This document shows, one piece after another, positions 35,001-42,020 of a stretch of DNA of 64,000 bases (position 1 is its first letter; the number at the start of each line of letters is the position of its first letter). The stretch comes from Bog-756 sp963701325 (GTDB lineage Bacteria > Actinomycetota > Acidimicrobiia > Acidimicrobiales > RAAP-2). Position numbers and translations under genes: made by a program. The DNA lies in NCBI GenBank assembly GCA_963701325.1, contig OY969604.1, positions 1,364,001-1,428,000 of the forward strand, given 5' to 3'. The notes beneath the pieces are model-generated. The model was given only the letters and a program-made list of their open reading frames with translations, had not been told where the DNA came from and did not search any database.

Positions 35001-35515
35001 ACGAGAGCCGGCGCGAGGAGCTCATGCGATACGTGTTTCCCCGCCAGACCGAGTCGCCCTGGCTGTGCATCAGCGACTTCTTCCGGTCGATCGACTCTGG
35101 CGAACCCGACTGGGCCAGCTTCATGGTGGTGACCATGGGGAGACGTCTCAGCGAGGAGGCGGCGCGCCTGAAGGAGGCGAACCAGTACCGGAACTACCTC
35201 TACCTCCACGGGCTCGGCGTCGAGATGGCCGAGGCCCTGGCCGAGTACTGGCACCGCCGGATCCGCGAGGAGCTCGGGTTCGCCGGCGAGGACGGCCCGA
35301 CCCTGACCGGACTGTTCCGCCAGAAGTACCGCGGCGGGCGCTACTCCTGGGGCTACCCGGCGTGCCCGGATCTCGAGGACAACGGCAAGGTCGTCCGGCT
35401 GCTGTCCGCCGAACAGATCGGCGTGGAGGTCAGCGAGGGGTTCCAGCTCCACCCCGAGCAGACGACGACCGCCATCATCTGCCACCACCCCCAGGCCAAG
35501 TACTTCGTCGCCTGA
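32009..35515 (+). CDS. metH: Cobalamin-dependent methionine synthase, full length
   Basis: 1168 residues, four domains in order. Homocysteine domain: VIFDGAMGTNLQ at the start and the zinc-binding GGCCGTTP near residue 295. Folate domain: FLVIGERTNANGSKRFREAM from about 345. Cobalamin domain: GDVHDIGKNLVDIILTNNGY with the B12-ligand histidine near residue 743. Activation domain: binds S-adenosylmethionine for repair, ending GYPACPDLEDN and HHPQAKYF. It transfers the methyl group of methyltetrahydrofolate to homocysteine. TAGCCT lies nine bases before the ATG, so the leader would be only a few bases. Its divergent neighbour makes adenosylcobalamin. Confidence 0.96.
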   Translation: MAVSPVESSYLRAVAERVVIFDGAMGTNLQLAGLTADDFGGPDLEGCNELLVVTRPDIVAGVHRSFLEVGCDVVETDAFGAFAPVLAEYGQEHRVHELNLAAARLARQAVDDYATSEHPRWVAGNLGPGTKFPTLGQIRYADLRDAYRDQATALLEGGVDLFVIETVFDLLQAKAAVNGVRRAMAAAGRRVPVQVQVTIELTGTMLPGTEIGAALIALSALDVDVIGLNCATGPAEMFEPLRHLSAQAAVPISCQPNAGLPSVVDGAMHYDLTPEQLADFHRQFVGELGVSVIGGCCGTTPAHLAAVVAACRDLSPAPRQPRPEPGAASIYTAVPFHQDTSFLVIGERTNANGSKRFREAMLEEDWDTCVTMAHDQVKEGAHLIDVCVDYTGADGVADMEEVASRFATQSTVPLVVDSTEAPVIETALSWIGGRAVINSVNLEEGDDEGTRLDSFLTLAKEFGAAVVCTCIDTEGQARTADWKVRAARAIHDIAVGRYGLRPEDLIFDPLALPLSTGMEESRKDGIETIEGIRRIKAELPGVYTVLGLSNVSFGLNPAARQVLNSVFLHECVEAGLDAAIVHTSKILPLAKIDERAREVCLDLVYDRRHEGYDPLTELLALFEGVSAATASAGEDRSGWPVERRLEHRIIDGDRNGIEADLDEAMADGHTPLVIINDFLLAGMKTVGERFASGEMQLPFVLGSAETMKTAVAYLEPYMEKADQGGKGVMVLATVKGDVHDIGKNLVDIILTNNGYTVKNLGIKIGINELVDAAEKSGADAIGMSGLLVKSTLIMRDNLEELNRRGLAHIPVILGGAALTRTYVERDLRQVYQGRLFYGKDAFEGLRTMDRLVELARSGEDDPEFGTTIGGRDLGPRKSELRKQAAEEALARGETLPTRSPEVATDNPTFKPPFLGSRVAKGIPVDDIAAYLNETALFRNQWGFRPEGGEDDTAFKDRVRALLREQLATAKAGQLLLPQVAWGHFAANADGDDLVLFEDESRREELMRYVFPRQTESPWLCISDFFRSIDSGEPDWASFMVVTMGRRLSEEAARLKEANQYRNYLYLHGLGVEMAEALAEYWHRRIREELGFAGEDGPTLTGLFRQKYRGGRYSWGYPACPDLEDNGKVVRLLSAEQIGVEVSEGFQLHPEQTTTAIICHHPQAKYFVA

Positions 35516-35587
35516 TTCCCCAGGGGAGGGAACCGGGCGGCCGCGCCATCCCACCGGCGGGGGTCCGGATCGGCCACGCTCTCCGGT

Positions 35588-36733
35588 GTGATCACCGGCC
35601 CAGGTCGACGGTGTTGGGTGCCCCTGGGGGCGGTCGTCGGGCTCGTACTGGGCGTTCTGTGGGCGTCACCGTGGAGCGTGGGCGTGCCTGCCGCGGCCGC
35701 TCCCGTCCCCGCAAGGTCACCGTCGCCAACGGTCCGCGGCCCTGCTCCGTCGGCCGCGACTACCGCGCCCGGTTCCGACCTCGGCGCTCTCATCGTCGAT
35801 CCCGGCCTGCCCGGGTTCACGCCGGCCGCGCCGGGAGCCACCAACGGACCACTCACCGCGGAGACGTTTGCAGCCCAGTCCTCGGATCCGACCCAGGCCG
35901 AAGCAGCGTTCGGCGCTCTGGCCGCCCGTCCCGGCTTCGGTGCCGCAATCCGCCTGTGGAGCGACACGGGCGGCCCGGGGCAGGTCCAGAACGACCTCGT
36001 GGTACTCCTCTTCCGGATCGGAGACCCGGCCGCGGCGCGGAACTTCGCGGCCGGACTGGTCGCCCCGTACCGAACGCCGGGAACAGCCGAGCCCTTCGAC
36101 GTGCCGAGTATTCCCGGCGCCACCGGATTCACGGTGACGGTCACCCAGCCGGTGGCCGCGCTCGAGCAGGTGGTGGTCTTCGCCACCGGCCCCTACGTGG
36201 CCGCGGTCCAGGCCGCCTCGTCCGCCGCCCCCTCCAACACCGCCCGCCTCAGCCCGACCCAGGTCATCGACGTCGCCTTCCTCGAGTCGACCTCGATCCA
36301 GCACGCGACGCCCCCGACCCCCACGCCGCTCCCGCTGACCCACCGGAAGCCCAGACGAGCCGACCCCCCAGCGGTGCGATCCGCCGCACACCGCACGACA
36401 CCGGTCCTGGCCGGCGTCCTCACCGCGCTGGTGCTTCTCGGCGGCGTGGCCGGATGGGTCATCAGTCGACGACGCCGCGGGTGGCGGCGGACACTCGTGT
36501 CGCCCGATCCATGGGGTTCCTACGGTGCCCTCGACGTCTTCGGAACGATGAGCGGCCCCACCGGGGCCCGCGCGCAGGGCACGGGTGCCGTCGTCATTCC
36601 GCGGAGCACGCCGCGTTCGGTCCCCGAACTCGTGTTGACCCCGGTCGACCACGACGCGGACGCGACGCTGTCCGAGCTCGAGCTGCCTCCGCCGCCCTCG
36701 TCACTCCGGCCCAACCGCCACCCGGTCCGGTGA
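35588..36733 (+). CDS. Secreted or membrane-anchored protein with C-terminal helix, unknown
   Basis: 381 residues from GTG 35588. A signal-peptide-like helix lies near residues 11-35 (VPLGAVVGLVLGVLWAS and an Ala-rich cleavage region). An external domain of about 200 residues follows, with VQNDLVVLLFRIGD and FTVTVTQPVAALEQVVVFATGPYV. A Pro/Thr linker then leads to a second membrane helix (VLAGVLTALVLLGGVAGWVIS), and a basic cytoplasmic tail ends in prolines. The external part looks like a beta-rich domain seen in several actinobacterial secreted proteins, but I cannot name it. It is followed by another Pro-rich membrane protein. Confidence 0.72.
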   Translation: MITGPGRRCWVPLGAVVGLVLGVLWASPWSVGVPAAAAPVPARSPSPTVRGPAPSAATTAPGSDLGALIVDPGLPGFTPAAPGATNGPLTAETFAAQSSDPTQAEAAFGALAARPGFGAAIRLWSDTGGPGQVQNDLVVLLFRIGDPAAARNFAAGLVAPYRTPGTAEPFDVPSIPGATGFTVTVTQPVAALEQVVVFATGPYVAAVQAASSAAPSNTARLSPTQVIDVAFLESTSIQHATPPTPTPLPLTHRKPRRADPPAVRSAAHRTTPVLAGVLTALVLLGGVAGWVISRRRRGWRRTLVSPDPWGSYGALDVFGTMSGPTGARAQGTGAVVIPRSTPRSVPELVLTPVDHDADATLSELELPPPPSSLRPNRHPVR

Positions 36734-36776
36734 CAACCCGTGCGTTAGTGCACCGCCGTCGGTACGATGGAGTGGG

Positions 36777-37298
36777 ATGCAGGTGATCGCCCTTCTGATG
36801 GGCGGGATTCCGGGCGCCTCGGGCAGTGGGGGGCAATGGGAGATCCTCGTCCTGGCCGTTGCCGTCGTGCTTGCCGCCCTGTTGCTGGTCCTCAGGCAGT
36901 TCCGCTCTGCCGACCGCAAGAAGCGCCGGGCTTCGGCGTTCGGGTACTACGACAGGGACGTGGCCCACTACGGGAACAGCGCGCTGGTCGAGCCGACCGT
37001 GGACGACGGGCCCCCGACCATGGCCCCGAGCTTCGTCGCACCGACCCACGCCGGACGGAAAGCATCGCGTTCGGCACCCCGGGTACCGACGGCTCCGCTC
37101 TCCGGCTTCGGGGCGGACGGGACCGTGCGCGCGTTCGACGCTGTCGAGGCCGAACGGCTCCGGCCCCCGGCGGAGGGCGCCGACGACAACACCGGGCCCT
37201 CACCCATTCCGGAGCTCCCGCCGCCGCCTCCTCCGGGGACGCAGATCCCGCTCTTGGAGGTGCCACCGCCGCCGCTGGTGCCACCGCCGCCCCGCTGA
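36777..37298 (+). CDS. Single-pass membrane protein with proline-rich tail
   Basis: 173 residues from ATG 36777; TACGAT lies eight bases upstream (36763-36768), a leaderless pattern. One membrane helix at about residues 22-41 (EILVLAVAVVLAALLLVLRQF) is followed by a basic stop-transfer RKKRR. The remaining 120 residues are disordered in appearance and end in polyproline runs (PPPPPPG and PPPPLVPPPP). No domain is recognised. It shares the membrane helix plus proline tail plan with the gene before it. It converges on the DUF2889-like gene with seven bases between stops. Confidence 0.68.
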   Translation: MQVIALLMGGIPGASGSGGQWEILVLAVAVVLAALLLVLRQFRSADRKKRRASAFGYYDRDVAHYGNSALVEPTVDDGPPTMAPSFVAPTHAGRKASRSAPRVPTAPLSGFGADGTVRAFDAVEAERLRPPAEGADDNTGPSPIPELPPPPPPGTQIPLLEVPPPPLVPPPPR

Positions 37299-37305
37299 GC
37301 GCGCG

Positions 37306-38349
37306 TCACTCCGACAGCTTCCCGGCGAGGACCTCCAGGTCACCGAGCGCCCGCAAGGTGTCGTTGAGGTGGGTGCAGGTCGAGCCGCCGGTGAACTCCC
37401 GCCGCACCCGGGTCCGGACCTCTGCGATGGACATGCCGGACAACCGCCCGGCGCTGGCCACCGCCCCGGGGCACTCCATCCACGGGAGTACGCGGGCCTC
37501 GGCACCGATCTCGAGGACACGGCCCCCGGGGATGTCGACTGTGCCGGCCGCGGCGTACTCGTGCACGACCCACTCGGCGCCATCCTCGTCCATGTGGCTG
37601 TCACGGAAGTGAGCGTCGAAGCGGTGTGCCTCGCCCGGGCTGCCAGGGCGCACCACGTCGAGACGCCTGCGGCGGCGCATCGCGTGGGGAGGGAGGGGCG
37701 GCATCGCGTGCCAAGCCAGTCGGTCGTCCTGTCGCTCGAGCGACGGGGCCGGTGGTCCCGTCGACACCGGCACCTCACCGGTCGAGCGGATCGTCACCAT
37801 CAGGGTGGCGTCGTGGGCCCACCCGGCGCAGAGGTCGTCCTGGGTGTCCATCAGCTGGGTCAGGCCCGAGGTGCTTGCGACCTCGCCGTCGGAAAGCGGG
37901 CGAATCTGATCGAGCGCTCCGGCCCGCTGCGGCGAGTACCCGGAGACCAGGGCGGCACCCGGGAGGTCGTCCAACAACAGATGGAGCAGGGTGCCTGCCT
38001 CGCGTTCGCCGGGGCAGGCAGCGTTGACCCGCGACCGGAAGCCTGGACCGACCGCGCACCCGACCAGCTGATCCAAGTCCGGTAGAGCCGGAGAGGAAGT
38101 GATCGAGAGAACCTGCCGGTTCGCGCTGTCGACCCGCAGCGAGAGGTCGACCTGGTCGATCACCACCGTCGTGGTGTCGGGAGCCGTCCGGAGGTCGCGG
38201 GCCCGGGCGGTCATGACCAGATCACCCCGGAATCCGCCCGGTCGTGCGGTGTCGATGCTGGACGTCCTGCGGACCGAGCCCGGCCGACGGTCGATGGTGG
38301 CAGCCACCGGTTCGCTGGGACCGGCAGCTTCGGGGAGGAACAGCATCAC
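37306..38349 (-). CDS. DUF2889-like protein
   Basis: 347 residues from GTG 38349; TATCGT (38356-38361) six bases upstream supports that start. The C-terminal 110 residues resemble DUF2889: an FRDSHMDED acidic segment, WMECPGAVASAGRLSGMSIAEVR and GGSTCTHLNDTLRALGDLEVL, with a conserved Cys and Cys-Thr-His-Leu. The N-terminal part has RTSSIDTARPGG and a long variable middle, including an Arg-rich stretch. No function is established for the family. The Cys/His set may bind metal, which is only a guess. Adjacent genes offer no clear pathway. Confidence 0.7.
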   Translation of the reverse strand: MMLFLPEAAGPSEPVAATIDRRPGSVRRTSSIDTARPGGFRGDLVMTARARDLRTAPDTTTVVIDQVDLSLRVDSANRQVLSITSSPALPDLDQLVGCAVGPGFRSRVNAACPGEREAGTLLHLLLDDLPGAALVSGYSPQRAGALDQIRPLSDGEVASTSGLTQLMDTQDDLCAGWAHDATLMVTIRSTGEVPVSTGPPAPSLERQDDRLAWHAMPPLPPHAMRRRRRLDVVRPGSPGEAHRFDAHFRDSHMDEDGAEWVVHEYAAAGTVDIPGGRVLEIGAEARVLPWMECPGAVASAGRLSGMSIAEVRTRVRREFTGGSTCTHLNDTLRALGDLEVLAGKLSE

Positions 38350-38355
38350 CAACCG

Positions 38356-38361
38356 ACGATA
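38356..38361 (-). promoter_or_regulatory. Leaderless-type -10 hexamer of DUF2889-like gene
   Basis: TATCGT on the minus strand is followed by six bases and GTG 38349, the chosen start; the next codon is ATG. Confidence 0.45.
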
Positions 38362-38389
38362 GCTGTGCCGCACGAAGCTCGATCAGGGA

Positions 38390-39115
38390 CTACAGGGCCA
38401 GGGTCGCACCCCCGTCCACCACGATGGCCGCGCCGTTGACGAATGCAGCCTGCTGTGAGCAGAGAAAGGCGGTCACAGCGCCGAAGTCGGCGGGATCGCC
38501 CATCGCCCCCGATCCCCCGAGTTGCTTCATCCGGTCGGTCGCGTGGGGTCCCGGACAGAGCAGATTGAGGGTGATCCCGCTCTCCTCGGCCGCGAGGTCC
38601 TGGGCGGCTGTCTTGGCCCACCCCCACAACCCGACCCGAGCCGCGTTGGAGAGGGCGAGGACCGGAACCGGCTGCACCACGGTGTAGGAGGTGATGCAAC
38701 AGATCCGTCCCCACCCGGCAGCCCGCATCGGGGGAAGGGCCTCGCGGACCAGGCGGACCGACGCCATCAGATTGGCGTTGAGTGCCGACCACAGTGCGTC
38801 GTCTCCGAGGTCGAGGGCGCGTCCGGGCGGCGGACCGCCGGCGTTGGCCACGAGGATGTCGAGCGCGCCGAAGCGGGAGAGCGCGGCCTCCACCAGACGA
38901 GCCGGTTCGGCCGGATCGGTCACGTCACCGGACAGGGTGGCCGCCTCGCCGCCGAGCTCGACGACCGCTCTCCGGGTGACCTCCAGCGCGTCCTCGTTGC
39001 GCCCCGAGATGAGAACCCGCACCCCTTCGCCCGCCAGGGCCATCGCCGCCGCCCGACCCAGTCCCTTCGATCCCGCGGCGACCACGGCCACCTTCCCCTC
39101 GATGCCCAGATCCAC
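38390..39115 (-). CDS. Short-chain dehydrogenase/reductase lacking the Tyr-x3-Lys motif
   Basis: 241 residues. The cofactor-binding end is normal: VAAGSKGLGRAAAMALAGEG, SGDVTDP and VANAGGPPPG. Where classical SDRs have Tyr-x3-Lys, this protein reads LALSNAARVGLWGWAK, with Ser and Arg in those places; the catalytic serine may be in ITSYTVVQP. A subgroup of FabG-like proteins shares the SNAxR form, so this is probably natural and not an error. The C terminus has AFVNGAAIVVDGG, the usual SDR end. It lies nine bases after the M24 peptidase gene and ends the lpd-E2-lipBA operon. Substrate unknown. Confidence 0.8.
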   Translation of the reverse strand: MDLGIEGKVAVVAAGSKGLGRAAAMALAGEGVRVLISGRNEDALEVTRRAVVELGGEAATLSGDVTDPAEPARLVEAALSRFGALDILVANAGGPPPGRALDLGDDALWSALNANLMASVRLVREALPPMRAAGWGRICCITSYTVVQPVPVLALSNAARVGLWGWAKTAAQDLAAEESGITLNLLCPGPHATDRMKQLGGSGAMGDPADFGAVTAFLCSQQAAFVNGAAIVVDGGATLAL

Positions 39116-39124
39116 AGCGCCTCC

Positions 39125-40270
39125 TCAGGCGTCGACGACCATCAGCCCGTGATCCACGGTGTTGAGTGGATCGGGCGAGCCGTCCGCAGCGATCACGACG
39201 ATGTCCTCGAGGCGCATCCCGAAACGATCCGGCTGGTAGAGACCGGGCTCGACCGAGAATGCGTGCCCGGGTCGGAGCTCCTCACGGTTGCCCGCCACCA
39301 GGTAGGGATCCTCGTGCTCCTCGATGCCGATGCCGTGACCGGTTCGGTGGATGAACAGCGCACCGAGACCGGCCGCACCGATGACCTGCCGGGCGACCCC
39401 GTCGACGTATTCAGCTGTCACCCCGGCCCGTGCCGCGAGAACCGCCGCCCGCTGCGCCTCCTCGAGGACTTCGTAGCACTCACGGACCTCGTCGGACGGT
39501 GGACCGGTCACCACCGTCCGGGTGATGTCGGAGCAGTACCCGACGCCCCCGTCGAGCGAGAGCGCTCCACCGAAATCGCACACGACGGTCTCGTCCCGAC
39601 CGATGATCCGAGCGCCGGGCTCATGGTGGGGACTGGCGGCATTGGGTCCGCTGCCCACGATGGCGAAGTTGACGTGGCTGTGGCCTTCGGCGACCAGGAG
39701 CGAGGCGATCTCGCCCGAGACGTCGGCCTCGCTCCTCCCGATGAGCGGGATGCCTCCGGCCTGGAGGACCGCGGCCACCCGGTCGGCCGCTGCCGCCGCT
39801 GCGCGCAGGACCTCGAGTTCTCGTTCGTCCTTCACTGCTCGGACCGGAGCAGTCACACGCGACGCCTCGACCCACTCGGCGCCGGACAGGCGGCGTTGGA
39901 TCGAGAGGACCGTCGTCGCCCATGCCCGGTCCGAGATGCCGAGGCGCACCGGGCCCGGGCGGCGCAGCATCCGCTCGACGAGATCGATCGGATCCTCGGC
40001 GTCTGCCCACGGCTCGAGGGCGAACAGGCCGCCGGTGTCGGGCACCCTCGGTGCCTCGAGTGCCGGCACGACCAGCACCGGCTCGCCGTCCAGGGGCAGC
40101 ACGAGCAGCGTCAGCCGCTCGAGCGGCATGGCCCGGTATCCGGTCAGCCACGGCAGGTCCGCCCCGTGGGAGAGGAGCAGGGTGTCCACCGCGAGCTCGT
40201 CCATCCGGGCTCGCACCCGGTCGAGCCGTGTGCGGCGCGCGTCGAGGGCCGACCCCGTCCCGGTGCTCAC
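39125..40270 (-). CDS. M24-family Xaa-Pro aminopeptidase
   Basis: 381 residues from GTG 40270. The C-terminal pita-bread domain has all five metal ligands: Asp in VVCDFGGAL, Asp in YCSDITRT, His in GHGIGIEEHEDP, Glu in FSVEPGLYQ and Glu in MRLEDIVVI. The N-terminal 130 residues form the creatinase-type cap (LLSHGADLPWLTGY). It should cleave an N-terminal residue before proline, in the cytoplasm. It starts seven bases after the lipB-lipA stop. A direct link to lipoate is not evident, so co-location may only reflect operon growth. Confidence 0.9.
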   Translation of the reverse strand: MSTGTGSALDARRTRLDRVRARMDELAVDTLLLSHGADLPWLTGYRAMPLERLTLLVLPLDGEPVLVVPALEAPRVPDTGGLFALEPWADAEDPIDLVERMLRRPGPVRLGISDRAWATTVLSIQRRLSGAEWVEASRVTAPVRAVKDERELEVLRAAAAAADRVAAVLQAGGIPLIGRSEADVSGEIASLLVAEGHSHVNFAIVGSGPNAASPHHEPGARIIGRDETVVCDFGGALSLDGGVGYCSDITRTVVTGPPSDEVRECYEVLEEAQRAAVLAARAGVTAEYVDGVARQVIGAAGLGALFIHRTGHGIGIEEHEDPYLVAGNREELRPGHAFSVEPGLYQPDRFGMRLEDIVVIAADGSPDPLNTVDHGLMVVDA

Positions 40271-40277
40271 GACCGGG

Positions 40278-41966
40278 TCATCCGGCGGTCGCCGCCACCG
40301 CGCCCGCTGCCGTGGCGTCCGGCGACCGGGTGTCGAGCGCACTCCCGGCGGCCTCCCGGGCGTGGTAGCTGGAGCGGGTGAGGGGCGACGCCTGGACGTG
40401 GGCGAACCCGAGCGCCAGACCGGCTGCTCGCATCCCGTCGAACTCCTCTGGAGTCCACCATCGGGCCACCGGCAGATGCCTGCGACTGGGGCGCAGGTAC
40501 TGCCCGAGTGTCACGATCTCAACACCGACCGCGCGCAGGTCGGCCAACGTGGCCAACACCTCGTCCTCCTGCTCGCCCATGCCGAGGATCATGCCCGACT
40601 TGGTAGTGAGCCCGGCATCCCGGGCCCTGGCCAGCACGGTGAGGCTGCGGGCATACCCTGCCGACGGGCGCACCGCGCGTTGCAGGCGGGCGACCGTCTC
40701 GATGTTGTGGTTGAGCACGTCCGGGCGAGCGTCGAGGATCAGCGCGAGCGAAGTGGCGCCGCCCTTGACGTCGGGAATGAGCACCTCGATCGACGTGCCG
40801 GGGCTGCGCCGCCGCACAGCGGCGATGGTCTCGGCGAAGGCGCCGGCACCACCATCGGCGAGGTCGTCGCGGGCGACTGCAGTGATCACCGCGTGGGCGA
40901 GGCCCATCCGGACCACGGCTTCGGCGACGTGCTCCGGTTCGGCGACGTCCAGTGGGAGCGGCCGGCCGGTGTCGACCTGGCAGAAGCCACAGGCGCGGGT
41001 GCAACGCGACCCGTTGATCATGAAGGTGGCCGTGCCGTCGGACCAGCACTCGTAGATGTTGGGACAGCCGGCCTCCTCGCACACGGTGACCAGATCCAGA
41101 TCGCGCAACCGGTGCTGAAGGTCCAAGTAGTCCCCGCTCATCCGCGCGGTCACCCGCAGCCAGTCCGGCTTGCGGGCGGACAAGGCCAGTCCGCGTGCCG
41201 GGTCCACCCCCGAACGCACCAGGCGGCGTTCGAGCGGGGTGCTGCCTCCAGCCCTCCCTCCGAAGACAACCGGCACCGGCCGGACCGTGGACTCCGGGAT
41301 CCCGCCGGTCACCCGTTGGCTGTCCTCGATCGGTCCCCAGTTAGTGCGCGCCGCCTCGATCACCGCATCGACCACCTCGGCCATCGGGAGGTCGTAGCCC
41401 TCGGCCGCGAGCGAGGTGACGGGTCGGTCGGGGATGCCGCAGGGAACGATGTGGCCGAACATCGAGAGGTCGGTCGAGACGTTGAGGGCGAAGCCGTGCG
41501 TGGTCCTGCCCCGAGCGGTCCGCACGCCGATGGCCGCGATCTTGCGAGGTCCAGGCGATCCGGACGCGTCGCCGAGACCGACCCAGACGCCCGGGTACCC
41601 GGGCAGTCGGCCGACCTGGTGGGCCGGGAGCCCGAGCGCGACCAGGCTGTCGATGACCACCTGTTCGACGTCGCGAACGTGGCCCGGCCCGCGGTGGAGT
41701 CCGCTGCCCACGGAGCGGACCGGGTAGCCGATCAACTGCCCGGGACCGTGATAGGTGACATCGCCGCCGCGGTCGACGCGAACGAGATCGGCTCCGACCG
41801 AGGCCGGATCGGCCAGGACGTGCGTCAGATCGGCGTGAGACCCCATCGTGTACACGTGGGGGTGCTCGAGGAGGAGCAGGTAGTCGTCCCTCGAGCGCCC
41901 AGCGATCGCGCGTTGGAGATCCCACGCCTCGGCATAGGGCACCAGTCCGAGCCAACGGGCCCTCAT
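40278..41966 (-). CDS. Bifunctional LipB-LipA fusion: octanoyltransferase and lipoyl synthase
   Basis: One uninterrupted frame of 562 residues from ATG 41966. LipB, residues 1 to about 212: RGGDVTYHGPGQLIGYPV at 67-83, catalytic Lys142 (RKIAAIGVR) and Cys176 (IVPCGI). Linker about 213-263. LipA, about 264-562: RKPDWLRV, auxiliary-cluster cysteines 296, 301 and 307 (CEEAGCPNIYEC), radical-SAM cysteines 322, 326 and 329 (CTRACGFC) and the C-terminal RSSY at 531-534 whose serine ligates the auxiliary cluster. LipB moves octanoate from acyl carrier protein to lipoyl domains; LipA then inserts two sulfurs. Both sets of key residues are intact. The next genes upstream encode the E2 and E3 that need lipoate. 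Confidence 0.93.
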   Translation of the reverse strand: MRARWLGLVPYAEAWDLQRAIAGRSRDDYLLLLEHPHVYTMGSHADLTHVLADPASVGADLVRVDRGGDVTYHGPGQLIGYPVRSVGSGLHRGPGHVRDVEQVVIDSLVALGLPAHQVGRLPGYPGVWVGLGDASGSPGPRKIAAIGVRTARGRTTHGFALNVSTDLSMFGHIVPCGIPDRPVTSLAAEGYDLPMAEVVDAVIEAARTNWGPIEDSQRVTGGIPESTVRPVPVVFGGRAGGSTPLERRLVRSGVDPARGLALSARKPDWLRVTARMSGDYLDLQHRLRDLDLVTVCEEAGCPNIYECWSDGTATFMINGSRCTRACGFCQVDTGRPLPLDVAEPEHVAEAVVRMGLAHAVITAVARDDLADGGAGAFAETIAAVRRRSPGTSIEVLIPDVKGGATSLALILDARPDVLNHNIETVARLQRAVRPSAGYARSLTVLARARDAGLTTKSGMILGMGEQEDEVLATLADLRAVGVEIVTLGQYLRPSRRHLPVARWWTPEEFDGMRAAGLALGFAHVQASPLTRSSYHAREAAGSALDTRSPDATAAGAVAATAG

Positions 41967-42020
41967 GCGTGGACGTCCCCCTGGTCCCGGAGGTGCGGGA
42001 AGGTCATCGCGGACCGACGC

